The position numbers and the translations under genes were made by a program. This document shows positions 17,270 to 25,422 of a stretch of DNA of 64,000 nt, piece after piece. This stretch comes from Clostridia bacterium (GTDB lineage Bacteria; Bacillota; Clostridia; Oscillospirales; CAG-272): NCBI GenBank assembly GCA_017464805.1, contig JAFTYE010000008.1:1-64000 (forward strand). Reading direction: 5' to 3'. Under the pieces are notes generated by a model that did no database searches, was not told the DNA's origin, and saw only the letters and a program-made list of their open reading frames with translations. Within the stretch, counting starts at the first letter, position 1. The number at the start of each line of letters is the position of its first letter.

Positions 17270-17731
17270 TTATATACGCGACTGTTCGGTATCATACCGA
17301 TCGCATATTTTTTTCAGGTTGTCGTTGATCTTATCCAGGCAACGGTACATGATGGTGCGATCCTCTTCGCTCACGCCTACGCTCGCCTCGGTCAGCACCT
17401 CGTTCACGCGATCGGAGAGGCTCTTTGCCACCCTTTTTCCCTTCTCGGTCAGAAAGAGGTGTCTCTTGTAGCGGCGCGCGGCAGACAGCTCGACGGTAAG
17501 ATAGCCGCTTTTTTCCAGATGGTCGACCGAACGCGAGAGATTGGCCTTGTCCTCCTCGCATAGCTCACACAACTCTGTGAGTGTCATGGCCCCGTGACGA
17601 AGAAGGTAGTACAGACAGGACACGTGCCCCGATTTTAGATCAAACTCGGCGGTTGCCTCCGCCTTGATCCGACGGATACTGCGGACGATGTGTGCCGTCA
17701 GCACGGTAAACGTCTTGAACCTTTCTCTCAT
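17270..17731 (-). CDS. MarR-family transcriptional regulator
   Basis: A 153-residue winged-helix regulator. The DNA-binding helices lie at about 48-75 (MTLTELCELCEEDKANLSRSVDHL) and the wing near 85-95 (RRYKRHLFLTEKGK). The ATG at 17731 follows GGAGG; a longer frame crosses the promoter. As first gene of marR-fakB-fakA it may act like FabT in streptococci, a MarR protein controlling fatty acid synthesis (inference). Its promoter carries a 20-bp palindrome that could be its own operator or, given the 14-bp copy at 9586, a site for the Fnr-like regulator. Confidence 0.88.
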   Translation of the reverse strand: MRERFKTFTVLTAHIVRSIRRIKAEATAEFDLKSGHVSCLYYLLRHGAMTLTELCELCEEDKANLSRSVDHLEKSGYLTVELSAARRYKRHLFLTEKGKRVAKSLSDRVNEVLTEASVGVSEEDRTIMYRCLDKINDNLKKICDRYDTEQSRI

Positions 17732-17742
17732 ATTGTCCTCCG

Positions 17743-17762
17743 TTTGTTGTAAAAACAACAAA
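17743..17762. promoter_or_regulatory. Operator palindrome at the marR-fakB-fakA start site
   Basis: TTTGTTGTAAAAACAACAAA, arms of 8 around AAAA. The inner 14 bases (17746-17759) are identical to the box at 9586-9599. It covers about +1 to +14 of the predicted transcript, a repressor position. Confidence 0.7.
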
Positions 17763-17765
17763 ATA

Positions 17766-17794
17766 AGTATAACATATTTTCCTGTATTTGTCAA
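17766..17794 (-). promoter_or_regulatory. Promoter of marR-fakB-fakA
   Basis: Minus-strand TTGACA at 17789-17794, 17 bases, TATACT at 17766-17771, with the operator immediately downstream. Confidence 0.82.
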
Positions 17795-17809
17795 TAGGCA
17801 CGGCAAACA

Positions 17810-17842
17810 ATAAGGATCCCCCGCTGCGCGGGGGATCCTTAT
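17810..17842. terminator. Terminator after the MBL hydrolase gene
   Basis: A 15-bp perfect stem (17810-17824 with 17828-17842), 18 bases past the hydrolase stop codon; the minus strand continues T-rich. It separates the gene from the marR promoter. Confidence 0.8.
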
Positions 17843-17859
17843 ATGCCAATGTGCAGCCG

Positions 17860-18741
17860 TCAGTAGCCTGCGTCGATAAAAATGCGAAGCTGCTCACGGA
17901 TCGTGTCTAAAAACGTGCGCCATTCGGTCGGGCAGATGAAGGGATTGCTTCCGTTTGGATCTGCCAGCATTTTTTCGCGCTTTTCAAGCGTTTTGTTCTG
18001 GGAGGGGTGATTGCCGAGCACCACGTCCACCTCTTCGCCGTACACCTTATCGAGCGAGGCAAAGAAGTCATCGCGAACGGAAAGAGGCTGGTTATATTCC
18101 GCAAGAAACTCGCGGTAAACGCTGAGAAAGCCAACGCCGCCGTAATAACCGACACGATAGGTTTTCCCTCCCTCCTTCACATCAAAGAAGAAGGCCATGG
18201 TACCGGGGGTGTGGCTGGGAACGAGCACGCAACGAATGGCGACGTCGCCGAGGCGAATGATGTCTCCATCCTGCATTTCGATATCGGGGACGGGGTTCTC
18301 TGCCAGAGGGCAAGGAATGTGCTCCAAAAAAGAGGTGGCGGGGTTATCGCGGAGCATGGCCGCATCTGCTGCGCTCAACAAAATTTTACAGCCGTACAGC
18401 TCACGGAAGTCATTTGCCGCGCCGAAGTGGTCGTAGTGTCCGTGGGAGTGGATGATATAGCGGATATCGCGGGGATCAAAGCCTGCTTCCCAGATGGCCT
18501 GAGTCAGCATATGAACGGTGTGCGGAAAACCGCTGTCGAAGAGGATCAGCCCGTCATGGGTGTCGAGCAGGTGCACGCACACGCGCGTGTCCCCCACATA
18601 CCAAAGATCGCCCAGGATGCGGAAGGGCTTCATATAGTATTTTGACGGATGGCGGAAGAAATCCTCGTTTCTTTTTTTATAATCTGCCATCATATCCTTG
18701 TACGGTACGGCATGCGCGCCGAGGTGCTCTTGAATACTCAT
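17860..18741 (-). CDS. MBL-fold metallo-hydrolase
   Basis: A 293-residue metallo-beta-lactamase-fold enzyme. The zinc motif HSHGHYDH (about 98-105) is complete, with later metal ligands likely in VPSHTPGT (His near 175) and GNHPSQN (His near 245). The overall layout resembles class B3-like proteins without a signal peptide, so it is probably a cytoplasmic esterase, lactonase or thioesterase rather than a true beta-lactamase. It starts 4 bases after the stop of the M81 gene remnant and probably uses that gene's promoter. Confidence 0.85.
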   Translation of the reverse strand: MSIQEHLGAHAVPYKDMMADYKKRNEDFFRHPSKYYMKPFRILGDLWYVGDTRVCVHLLDTHDGLILFDSGFPHTVHMLTQAIWEAGFDPRDIRYIIHSHGHYDHFGAANDFRELYGCKILLSAADAAMLRDNPATSFLEHIPCPLAENPVPDIEMQDGDIIRLGDVAIRCVLVPSHTPGTMAFFFDVKEGGKTYRVGYYGGVGFLSVYREFLAEYNQPLSVRDDFFASLDKVYGEEVDVVLGNHPSQNKTLEKREKMLADPNGSNPFICPTEWRTFLDTIREQLRIFIDAGY

Positions 18742-18744
18742 CTC

Positions 18745-18936
18745 TTATCCTACCTTAATATTTTCTTCTTGCGTATAGGCACGGATCGCACCGCCGAGAT
18801 ATCTGCCCGTTCCGCGAAAGCCATCCACGATCGTTTCGGCCTTGATCCAACCGTTCGGTAAAAACTGTGTTGCCGTGATACGGTCGGGCGAAAAGGTGTT
18901 GGTCTCCTGCCCGAAGGTTGCGATCAAAATGTTCAT
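18745..18936 (-). pseudogene. Truncated M81 metallopeptidase (MlrC-type) N-terminus
   Basis: Sixty-three codons beginning MNILIATFGQETNTFSP, the characteristic N-terminus of M81/MlrC (DUF1485) proteins, which are normally near 490 residues. After about 55 family-like residues the frame ends in a TAA 4 bases before the MBL gene. A clean AGGAGG site and promoter remain. The 3' nine-tenths of the gene has therefore been lost by deletion, leaving its promoter to drive the MBL gene. Alternatively it is a short leader peptide, but the strong family match argues for a relic. Confidence 0.75.
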
Positions 18937-18969
18937 AAAAGCCCTCCTGCATATATCATTCATACCATC

Positions 18970-18998
18970 ATTTTACGTTTTTCGCTACACTTTGTCAA
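18970..18998 (-). promoter_or_regulatory. Promoter of the M81 relic and MBL gene
   Basis: Minus-strand TTGACA at 18993-18998, 17 bases, TAAAAT at 18970-18975, 34 bases upstream of the relic's ATG. Confidence 0.75.
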
Positions 18999-19111
18999 TA
19001 CGCAAACAGGCTTGCCTGTTCACTTTTATCTCTATTTTTCAAAGAGAAAGCAAACGCTCTATTCCTTACGGATGGAAGTATCCAATGGCGGTTTCTGCAA
19101 AACAGCATAAG

Positions 19112-19137
19112 AAAAGCCCTGCGTGAGCAGGGCTTTT
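19112..19137. terminator. Orphan terminator hairpin in gene-free stretch
   Basis: An 11-bp stem (19112-19122 with 19127-19137) with GTGA loop and T-run. The stretch 18999-19374 has no gene I can support. The hairpin has no obvious gene to serve; it may stop read-through from either side or belong to an unrecognised short transcript. Confidence 0.6.
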
Positions 19138-19252
19138 GTAGGTCATAAATTCCTTTACCGTAAAACTGATAAAAAGTAAATAGGACGGCTCGTTTTTACA
19201 AATTGAGCTACTCTGTTAGCCGCCCCGAGATTCCACTCGCCTGCGGCTCGTG

Positions 19253-19366
19253 CTTTTCCGTCGTGTCATCCTGAGCGGAGCGAAGCGCAGTCGAACTGCG
19301 AAGCAGCGTCAAACGAAGTGCAGACGGGATCTACGACGGAAAAGTTCGGCAAGCTCAGAATGACAC
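19253..19366. repeat. Hairpin repeat, GTGTCATCCTGAGC family, copy A
   Basis: Core GTGTCATCCTGAGC at 19263-19276, an interior rich in small palindromes, GGGATCT near 19326-19332, and an inverted near-copy of the core at 19353-19366. The 11-base arm at 19253-19263 is exactly complementary to 19334-19344. It belongs to the same family as the repeats at 20543-20630 and 63436-63735 and fills most of the gap between the relic gene and rpsI. Confidence 0.8.
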
Positions 19367-19374
19367 GGGCGACC

Positions 19375-19404
19375 AAAAACAGCACCCACCGAAGTGAGTG
19401 CTGT
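19375..19404 (-). terminator. Terminator of rplM-rpsI
   Basis: An 11-bp stem (19379-19389 with 19394-19404, one G-T pair) with a CGAA/TTCG loop and five T on the minus strand, 20 bases beyond the rpsI stop. Confidence 0.88.
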
Positions 19405-19424
19405 AATTCTTGAAATAATAGAAA

Positions 19425-19826
19425 TTATCTCTTGGAGAACTGAGGAGCGCGACGTGCGGCTTTCAGACCGTACTTCTTTCTTTCCTTCATACGAGGGTCG
19501 CGGGTCAGGAAGCCTGCGGCCTTCAGAGCGGGCTTGTTGGCCTCGTCTGCGGCGAGCAGAGCGCGGGCAACGCCGTGACGGATCGCGCCGGCCTGGCCGG
19601 ACAGACCGCCGCCCTTTACATTAGCGACGATATCGAACTTTCCCTCGGTCGAGGTAACTCCAAAGGGCTGGTTCACGATGAGGTTCAGGGTCTCCAGACC
19701 AAAATACTCGTCGATTGCCTTACCGTTGATGGTGATGGCACCCGTGCCGGGATACAGACGAACGCGGGCGATGGACTTCTTTCTTCTACCGGTACCGTAG
19801 AAGTAGGGCTTTGCACTGGTATACAT
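19425..19826 (-). CDS. rpsI: Ribosomal protein uS9
   Basis: Small-subunit protein S9 (133 aa). The [15 protein letters not shown] start region, the [16 protein letters not shown] core and the basic C-terminal tail ending PQFSKR, which reaches the tRNA in the P site, are all intact. It follows rplM by 21 bases, the universal L13-S9 order. Confidence 0.98.
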   Translation of the reverse strand: MYTSAKPYFYGTGRRKKSIARVRLYPGTGAITINGKAIDEYFGLETLNLIVNQPFGVTSTEGKFDIVANVKGGGLSGQAGAIRHGVARALLAADEANKPALKAAGFLTRDPRMKERKKYGLKAARRAPQFSKR

Positions 19827-19847
19827 GTTCTTCTATCTCCCTTCCTA

Positions 19848-20273
19848 TTAGTCAAGCACCACAGGCTGCTGTGCCTGCTGATTGTGGGTGTCGCCTGCAT
19901 AAACCTTCAGGCGGGTGTAGGCCTTGCTGCCCAGCTTGTTGTGGGGAAGCATGCCCTTCACGGCGAGCTCCATAGCCATCTCGGGTTTCTTTGCCATCAG
20001 AGTCTTGTACTGAACGGACTTCAGACCACCGATGTAGCCGGAATGGTGGTGGTAGTACTTCTGCTCCAGCTTCTTGCCGGTCAGAACTGCCTTGGATGCG
20101 TTGATGATGATGACGAACTCACCACAGTCAACGTGGGGGGTGTACTCGGGTCTGTGCTTACCTGCAAGGATGGTAGCGGCGGCGGCGGCGGTCTTACCAA
20201 GCGGCTTGCCTGCTGCGTCGATCACGTACCACTTACGGGAAATGTTTTCGGCCTTAGCCATAAAAGTGGACAT
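19848..20273 (-). CDS. rplM: Ribosomal protein uL13
   Basis: Large-subunit protein L13 (141 aa, usual 142). Motifs include W-Y-V-I-D-A-x-G-x-x-L-G-x-x-A, [18 protein letters not shown] and a GMLPHNKLG segment. I chose the ATG at 20273, 7 bases after CGGAGG; a longer frame to 20357 crosses the promoter. It is the first gene of the L13-S9 operon. The leader of about 50 bases contains a GCGG-TTTAT-CCGC hairpin (20297-20310); L13 leaders are known as autoregulatory RNA in Firmicutes, but a match here is untested. Confidence 0.98.
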   Translation of the reverse strand: MSTFMAKAENISRKWYVIDAAGKPLGKTAAAAATILAGKHRPEYTPHVDCGEFVIIINASKAVLTGKKLEQKYYHHHSGYIGGLKSVQYKTLMAKKPEMAMELAVKGMLPHNKLGSKAYTRLKVYAGDTHNQQAQQPVVLD

Positions 20274-20328
20274 TCTGTTTTCCTCCGTTTTTGTTAGCGG
20301 ATAAACCGCCTCTTTTTCGAACGTTGCT

Positions 20329-20357
20329 ATTTTACCATAAGGGGAACGGCTTGTCAA
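20329..20357 (-). promoter_or_regulatory. Promoter of rplM-rpsI
   Basis: Minus-strand TTGACA at 20352-20357, 17 bases, TAAAAT at 20329-20334, consistent with strong expression. Confidence 0.85.
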
Positions 20358-20507
20358 GGGTTTTTTGAAAGTTTTTCGGAAGAATTTGATTTAGAAAAAT
20401 GAAAGCTCCGTTTTTCTCGTTTTTCCTCTCTTTTACTCGTTTTTCCTCAAAGGTGATGCCTACAAAATTTTTCACATTTTTTTGTGCAACTTGCCATAAA
20501 GGCATCA

Positions 20508-20532
20508 AAAAACGCCCTCTCGGGCGTTTTTT
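20508..20532 (+). terminator. Terminator hairpin in gap between rplM and the dCMP deaminase gene
   Basis: AAAAACGCCC, a TCTC loop and GGGCGTTTTTTT make a textbook plus-strand terminator although no plus-strand gene precedes it. Upstream, TGATGCCT (about 20453) and AGGCATCA (about 20500) could pair. The stretch 20358-20694 holds no gene I can support, only these hairpins and repeat copy B. Confidence 0.65.
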
Positions 20533-20542
20533 TCACGATGGG

Positions 20543-20630
20543 GTGTCATTCTGAGCGCAGTCCGTTCCGAGATCCCAAGCCCTACGGGTTCGACTCCGCT
20601 TCGCTCCGCTCAGGATGACACGGAACGGAC
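20543..20630. repeat. Hairpin repeat, GTGTCATCCTGAGC family, copy B (inverted)
   Basis: Read on the minus strand: core at 20608-20621, interior resembling copy A, GGGATCT near 20568-20576, and a near-copy of the core inverted at 20543-20556. The 10-base arms at 20560-20569 and 20621-20630 are perfectly complementary, but their sequence differs from the arms of copies A and C. Confidence 0.8.
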
Positions 20631-20694
20631 GCAGTCGAAATCCGACGCAGTCGGACCAAACGCGACACATCGCGTTTGAAATCTCTTTCGTCAC

Positions 20695-21192
20695 TCATGA
20701 AAGACCCTTACGGAAGTCGAGGGTCAGGGATTCCTTTTCGGGTACGAGCTGGCGGAGCGCAACGCCTGCGGAGCGGAGCATGCGCTTGGAGATCAGGGTG
20801 CCGGGGGTGTTTGCGTACTTATCCGAGAGGTAGACGACCTCTTTGATGCCAGCCTGGATGATGGCCTTGGCGCATTCGTTGCAGGGGAAGAGCGCGACGT
20901 ACAGCCTCGTGCCGGCGACGTTACGGCCGCGCGCGTTGAGGATAGCGTTGAGCTCCGCGTGCACGACGTAGCCGTATTTGGTATTCGCAACATCTTCTCC
21001 CTCGCGGGACCACGGATATTCGTCATCCGAGCAGCCGTAGGGGAAGCCGTTATAACCCGTAGACACGATGCGATTATCCGCATCCACGATGCAGGCACCG
21101 ACCTGCGTGTTCGGGTCCTTACTACGCTCGGCGGCGAGCAGGGCTACCGCCATAAAGTATTCATCCCAGGAAATATAGCCTTCTCTTTTCAT
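20695..21192 (-). CDS. dCMP deaminase / ComE operon protein 2-like
   Basis: A zinc-dependent cytidine/deoxycytidylate deaminase-fold enzyme (165 aa). The motifs are V-H-A-E (His zinc ligand, catalytic Glu) near residue 78-81 and P-C-N-E-C near 104-108. The family converts dCMP to dUMP, feeding dTMP synthesis. The ATG at 21192 overlaps the trmB stop by 4 bases (ATGA); an upstream in-frame start at 21255 is inside trmB. It is the second gene of a two-gene operon. Confidence 0.92.
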   Translation of the reverse strand: MKREGYISWDEYFMAVALLAAERSKDPNTQVGACIVDADNRIVSTGYNGFPYGCSDDEYPWSREGEDVANTKYGYVVHAELNAILNARGRNVAGTRLYVALFPCNECAKAIIQAGIKEVVYLSDKYANTPGTLISKRMLRSAGVALRQLVPEKESLTLDFRKGLS

Positions 21193-21887
21193 GCCTTTTC
21201 TTCCTCTTTCCTTTCGATTTCCTCGGGGGGCAGCTCCCGTTCCTTGCATACCCACAGGGAACAGATGGGAGTTCCCTTCTCGCTGAAGTTTCTTTCGTAC
21301 TCGGTCATGACATTGTCGGCAACGACGGGTTCACGATGCAGATCCCGCGTAACGAAGTGGGGGGTGAGGCCCACAACGGCCAGCTCCTCGAGGGTGAAGT
21401 CAAAGAGGCCGATGTTGTCGGTCTTAAAGCGTAGCTCGCCGCCCATTTTGAGAAGCGAGAAATAGACACGCAGAAAGCCTCGATAGGTCAGGCGGCGCTT
21501 GGCGTAGCCCTTTTTCGGCCACGGGTCACTGAAATTCAGATAGACGCGGTCAAACGAAAGCGGGGCGAAAAATTCCGGCAGCTCGGCGGCACCCCCGAGA
21601 ATGAAGCGCAGGTTGTCGGGGCGCTCGTCCTTTTCGCGCTCGGCACGCTCGGCGGCCAACATCACCACATCGGTGATCCGCTCCATAGCGTAGATATTGG
21701 CATCGGGGTGCTTTTTGGCCATGCCGCAGGCAAATCCCCCCTTGCCGCATCCGACCTCAAGCCACAACGGGCCCTCGCGTCCGAAATCTTCGGCAGGGGT
21801 GGCGATGGGAGTGTTGGGCTTTTCGCAAAACAGGTGAGAAACGGCGGCGAGACGCGCAGGGCCGTTTTTCTTTTTACGCATTCTCAT
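21189..21887 (-). CDS. trmB: tRNA (guanine-N7-)-methyltransferase
   Basis: TrmB (232 aa) makes m7G46 in the tRNA variable loop. The SAM site is LEVGCGKGGF near residues 43-52; the signature FSDPWPKKGYAKRRL lies near 118-132 and FKTDN near 155; TEYERNF follows near 200. The basic MRMRKKKNGPARL start is typical. First gene of an operon with the dCMP deaminase. Confidence 0.96.
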   Translation of the reverse strand: MRMRKKKNGPARLAAVSHLFCEKPNTPIATPAEDFGREGPLWLEVGCGKGGFACGMAKKHPDANIYAMERITDVVMLAAERAEREKDERPDNLRFILGGAAELPEFFAPLSFDRVYLNFSDPWPKKGYAKRRLTYRGFLRVYFSLLKMGGELRFKTDNIGLFDFTLEELAVVGLTPHFVTRDLHREPVVADNVMTEYERNFSEKGTPICSLWVCKERELPPEEIERKEEEKA

Positions 21888-21924
21888 ACGGATATCCTCG
21901 GTTATCGGTTTGTCGGTTTTTTAT

Positions 21925-21953
21925 ATTGTAGCACAGGCGGGGCGAAATGTCAA
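21925..21953 (-). promoter_or_regulatory. Promoter of trmB operon
   Basis: Minus-strand TTGACA at 21948-21953, 17 bases, TACAAT at 21925-21930, about 40 bases from the start codon. Confidence 0.8.
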
Positions 21954-22090
21954 AGCATTTCTACATAGAGTGAGCAGAAATTAAGAAAAACATCAAAATT
22001 GTATCATTTTATGGCAAAATAGAAGTCGCATTTTTCCTTGTATTCCCTTATAATGGGGATATAAAAGCAATATTTTGCGGAGGCAAAATG

Positions 22091-23185
22091 ATGAAAGACA
22101 AGAAAAACGGTGTCATCATCGGCTACGGCCACATGGGCTCCTGGCACGTAAATCATTACCAAAAAAGCGATGCAGTCAATCTGCTCGGCATTTACGACAT
22201 CAATCCCGAGAAATGCCGCCAGGCAGAGGAAAACGGCATTGCCGTTTTCCCGTCGGCGGAGGCGATCTTTGCCGATCCGCGTGTGAATTTCGTGCTGATC
22301 GCCACACCGAATGAATTTCATAAGCCCTATACCCTATCCGCTCTGGCGGCGGGTAAGCACGTGGTGTGCGAAAAGCCTGTGGCCCTTTCGTCGGCAGATC
22401 TATCCGAGATGATCGCGGCGGCAAAGGCGGCGGGACGGATCTTTACGGTGCATCAGAACCGCCGCTGGGACTGCGACTATCTAATGATGAAAGAGGTCTA
22501 CGAAAGCGGAGATCTGGGCGAGGTAACCTCGATTGAGTCGCGCTATCACGGCTCGCGCGGCATTCCCGGTGACTGGCGCGGGGAACGCGCGCACGGCGGC
22601 GGCATGATCTACGACTGGGGCGTGCACCTGATCGACCAGATCGTGGGGATCGTGCACGACCGCGAGCTTGAGCGCGTGTTCTGCCATTGCCATCATATCA
22701 CGAATTTCGAGGTAGACGACGGCTTCAAGCTGGATCTGTACTACGAACAGGGCCTCGTGGTACGCGTGGAGGTGGGTACCTCCAACTTCATTCCCCTACC
22801 CCGCTTTTACATGACGGGCACCAACGGGGGTGCTGTGGTCGATCACTGGATGGACAACTGCCGCGTGGTATGCTGCAAGAATTGGAACGAAAAGGACGTC
22901 ACCCCCTTGGTGACCCCAGGTGGGCTGACCCGCACGATGGCACCACGTGACGAAAAGACGGTTGCCGAGCATGAGATCACGCGTCCCGAGCCCAACGTAC
23001 ACGATTTTTATCGTAATTTCGTACGCGCCATCGACGGTGAGGAGGAGCAGTACGTGACTCACGAGCAGATGCTTTACGATCTGCGCATCATGGAGGCGGC
23101 GTTTGAATCCGACCGCATGGGTATGCCTGTTGACTTTCCCTACAAGCGTTCCTTTGGTAAATACGCCGTACCGAATTATCGGTAA
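22091..23185 (+). CDS. Gfo/Idh/MocA-family oxidoreductase
   Basis: An NAD(P)-dependent sugar or polyol dehydrogenase-like protein (364 aa). The Rossmann domain has GYGHMGSWH near residue 12-20, IATPNEFH near 75 and the family signature CEKPVALS near 95 with its catalytic Lys; the C-terminal domain has YDWGVHLIDQ. The substrate cannot be inferred: no sugar transport or catabolic genes adjoin. GGAGG spacing favours the second ATG (22091) over 22088. A plus-strand TATAAT at 22049-22054 is a possible -10, with a poor -35. Confidence 0.9.
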   Translation: MKDKKNGVIIGYGHMGSWHVNHYQKSDAVNLLGIYDINPEKCRQAEENGIAVFPSAEAIFADPRVNFVLIATPNEFHKPYTLSALAAGKHVVCEKPVALSSADLSEMIAAAKAAGRIFTVHQNRRWDCDYLMMKEVYESGDLGEVTSIESRYHGSRGIPGDWRGERAHGGGMIYDWGVHLIDQIVGIVHDRELERVFCHCHHITNFEVDDGFKLDLYYEQGLVVRVEVGTSNFIPLPRFYMTGTNGGAVVDHWMDNCRVVCCKNWNEKDVTPLVTPGGLTRTMAPRDEKTVAEHEITRPEPNVHDFYRNFVRAIDGEEEQYVTHEQMLYDLRIMEAAFESDRMGMPVDFPYKRSFGKYAVPNYR

Positions 23186-23190
23186 ACAGA

Positions 23191-23222
23191 AAGAACCGAC
23201 GCTGTGCGTCGGTTCTTTTTTT
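23191..23222. terminator. Terminator between oxidoreductase and histidine kinase genes
   Basis: A 12-bp stem (23191-23202 with 23206-23217) and seven T on the plus strand; the minus strand also runs into TTTC. It serves both convergent genes. Confidence 0.88.
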
Positions 23223-23228
23223 ATTCTT

Positions 23229-24722
23229 CTATTCTTCGATGAGATCGGCTACCACATGGATGGGTAGCTCAAACCAGAAGCGACTGCCTTCACCCAGACG
23301 GCTTTGCACGCCGTAGCGCGCGCCATGCTCCTCCAAAATACCGCGCACGATAGAGAGGCCGAGGCCACTGCCGATCACGCTGCGCTTGTGGGTCGCGTCC
23401 ACCTTGTAGTAGCGTTCCCATATATGAGGGAGCTTATCGGCGGGGATGCCCTCGCCGCGATCGATGACCTCTACCCTTGCCCATCCGTCGGGCAGGCGGC
23501 GGCATGAAACGGCAATGCGCTTATCCTCGCCCGCGTAGTTGACGGCGTTGCTGATAAGATTATGCACGACCTGGAGCAGCCGTCCCAAGTCACCCGACAC
23601 AAGGATATCCCCCTCGGCATCGCAGGAAAATTCATAGCCCTGCGAGGCGAGCATGTGTGCGTAGCGAGAGACCGATTCGGATACGGCCTCACCGAGTTCG
23701 AAGACCGTGTGCTCGGACGCCTGCGCGCCGAGGCGCACGCGCGAAAGCTCGAGAAGATCGTTAACAAGCAGCGAAAGCCTTTTCGCCTCATCTATGATGA
23801 CCTGTACGTTTTCGGGCTTGTTCTCCCCCTCGATGTCCCGCATCACCTCACCGTAGCCGATAATGGTGGTCAGGGGGGTACGCAGGTCATGAGAGACGTT
23901 GGCAATCAGCTCCTTTTGCAGACGGTCTACCTTGGAAAGCTCATCGGCGGCATAGTTGAGGGTGGCGGAAAGCTCGTTGATCTCTCGGTAGCCGCCCTCC
24001 TCAAAGGTGATATCATAATGTCCTGTGGCAAGCTGCTTGGCACCCTCGGTGATGCGGGCAATGGGACGAGCGATGCGCCGTGACATGGCGCGCGCCAGAC
24101 ATAGTGCCGCAATCACGAGAATAATCGAAAGCAGAACGATCTCGACCAGCAGGGTGCTGGCAGACGCGCCCTGCGGAACGAGGGTGGCATCGAGAAAGAC
24201 GGCGATCCGATCTCCGTCCACATTGGACAGCACCCGCACGTACAAAAGGCGACCGGCACCCGTTCCGTGCTCGGGGGCGCCGTGTGGCAGTCCGAGACGG
24301 CTTTCAAGCTCCTCGGTTGTTTTACCGCCCTCCTCCAGTGCCTTTTGGTAGAGGGACAGATATTCGGTATTCTTCAGCTTGTCCAACATAGAGCCCGCAC
24401 CGCCATTTGCGCGGGCGATCGGCTCACCAAGGCTATCTCCGTCGGCATAAAAGACGGCAACAGACACATCATAGCCCGCGGCTACCGCCTCGGCCGTGCT
24501 TTGCGGATCGTCTGCCGCCGAGACGGTGGAAAAGGCCGCGGCGGCGGTATCCATACGACCGAGCTGGATGCCGTAGTAAATGCGGTTAAGAAGAAAGCCC
24601 TGCACGAGCCAGATGAGAAGCAGCACCGCCACGCAAAAGACCGCGAGGTAGGCAAAGAGCGTCCAGCGGATGCCTGCCCCTTTTTTTGCGGGGGTGGTGC
24701 CGTCAATCCTTTTGCGGCTCAT
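23229..24722 (-). CDS. Sensor histidine kinase (HAMP-HisKA-HATPase)
   Basis: A membrane sensor kinase (497 aa). TM1 lies at about 19-44 and an extracellular sensor domain of about 140 residues follows; TM2 is near 182-205, then a HAMP domain. The H-box is NVSHDLRTPL with the phospho-His near 278. The N-box HNLISNAVNYA, DRGEGIP and GSGLGLSIV motifs are intact. The ATG overlaps the response regulator gene by 20 bases and has no clear ribosome site, so translation is probably coupled. Together with the htrA gene upstream this looks like a cell-envelope stress system comparable to CssRS (inference). Confidence 0.92.
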   Translation of the reverse strand: MSRKRIDGTTPAKKGAGIRWTLFAYLAVFCVAVLLLIWLVQGFLLNRIYYGIQLGRMDTAAAAFSTVSAADDPQSTAEAVAAGYDVSVAVFYADGDSLGEPIARANGGAGSMLDKLKNTEYLSLYQKALEEGGKTTEELESRLGLPHGAPEHGTGAGRLLYVRVLSNVDGDRIAVFLDATLVPQGASASTLLVEIVLLSIILVIAALCLARAMSRRIARPIARITEGAKQLATGHYDITFEEGGYREINELSATLNYAADELSKVDRLQKELIANVSHDLRTPLTTIIGYGEVMRDIEGENKPENVQVIIDEAKRLSLLVNDLLELSRVRLGAQASEHTVFELGEAVSESVSRYAHMLASQGYEFSCDAEGDILVSGDLGRLLQVVHNLISNAVNYAGEDKRIAVSCRRLPDGWARVEVIDRGEGIPADKLPHIWERYYKVDATHKRSVIGSGLGLSIVRGILEEHGARYGVQSRLGEGSRFWFELPIHVVADLIEE

Positions 24723-25395
24723 CGTCAAAGCGATAGCCGACACCACGAAGGGTCACGATGTGCGCGCTGTACGGGCCAAGACTTTTTCGAAGGAGCTTGA
24801 CATGGGTATCCAGCGTGCGGTCGCCGCCGAAAAAGTCATAGCCCCAAACGTCACAGATCAGCTTTTCGCGCGAAAGCGCGATGCCTCGGTTTCTTATCAT
24901 GTAGAAGAGCAGATCATATTCCTTGGGAGAAAGCTCGGCGCGCTCACCGTCCACGGTGACGATACGGGCGGTCACGTCTGCCACAAGGCCGCCGAAGGTA
25001 TAAACCTCCTTATCCCCTTGCGCCCCTTCCCTTTTTGCAGTGCGCTTGAGGATCGCCTCCACGCGCAGCATCAGCTCGCGCGGAGAAAAGGGCTTGACGA
25101 CGTAGTCGTCTGCGCCGAACTCAAAGCCACCGATCTTGTCGTACTCCTCACCGCGAGCGGAGAGCATCAAAATCGGCACGTCCGAGAAGCGACGGATCTC
25201 CCGACAGGCGGAAAGGCCGTCAAGCTCCGGCATCATAATATCCAAGATCACGGCATCGTAGCCCTCGGCGCGAACGAGGCGGACGGCTTCTCTGCCGTCC
25301 GCTGCCTCGTCCACCTCATGCCCCTCATACACCGCGTATTTACGGATAAGCATACGGATGGGGGCTTCGTCATCCACTACCAGTATTTTTGCCAT
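24703..25395 (-). CDS. OmpR/PhoB-family response regulator
   Basis: Receiver domain (1-115) with Asp8, Asp9, phospho-acceptor Asp52 and Lys101; the C-terminal winged helix (about 130-225) includes LSPKEYDLLFYMIRNRG and TLDTHVKLLRKSLG. It partners the overlapping kinase gene. It starts 27 bases after the htrA stop, with an AGGAGG site. The likely targets include the operon itself; no operator is evident. Confidence 0.95.
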   Translation of the reverse strand: MAKILVVDDEAPIRMLIRKYAVYEGHEVDEAADGREAVRLVRAEGYDAVILDIMMPELDGLSACREIRRFSDVPILMLSARGEEYDKIGGFEFGADDYVVKPFSPRELMLRVEAILKRTAKREGAQGDKEVYTFGGLVADVTARIVTVDGERAELSPKEYDLLFYMIRNRGIALSREKLICDVWGYDFFGGDRTLDTHVKLLRKSLGPYSAHIVTLRGVGYRFDDEPQKD

Positions 25396-25422
25396 GGGAA
25401 ACCTCCTCTTGAAGCGGAAGGA

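Noticed and set aside
20585-20600. GGGTTCGACTCC resembling a tRNA T-arm
   Set aside because: It lies inside hairpin repeat copy B; no acceptor stem, anticodon arm or CCA end can be built around it.
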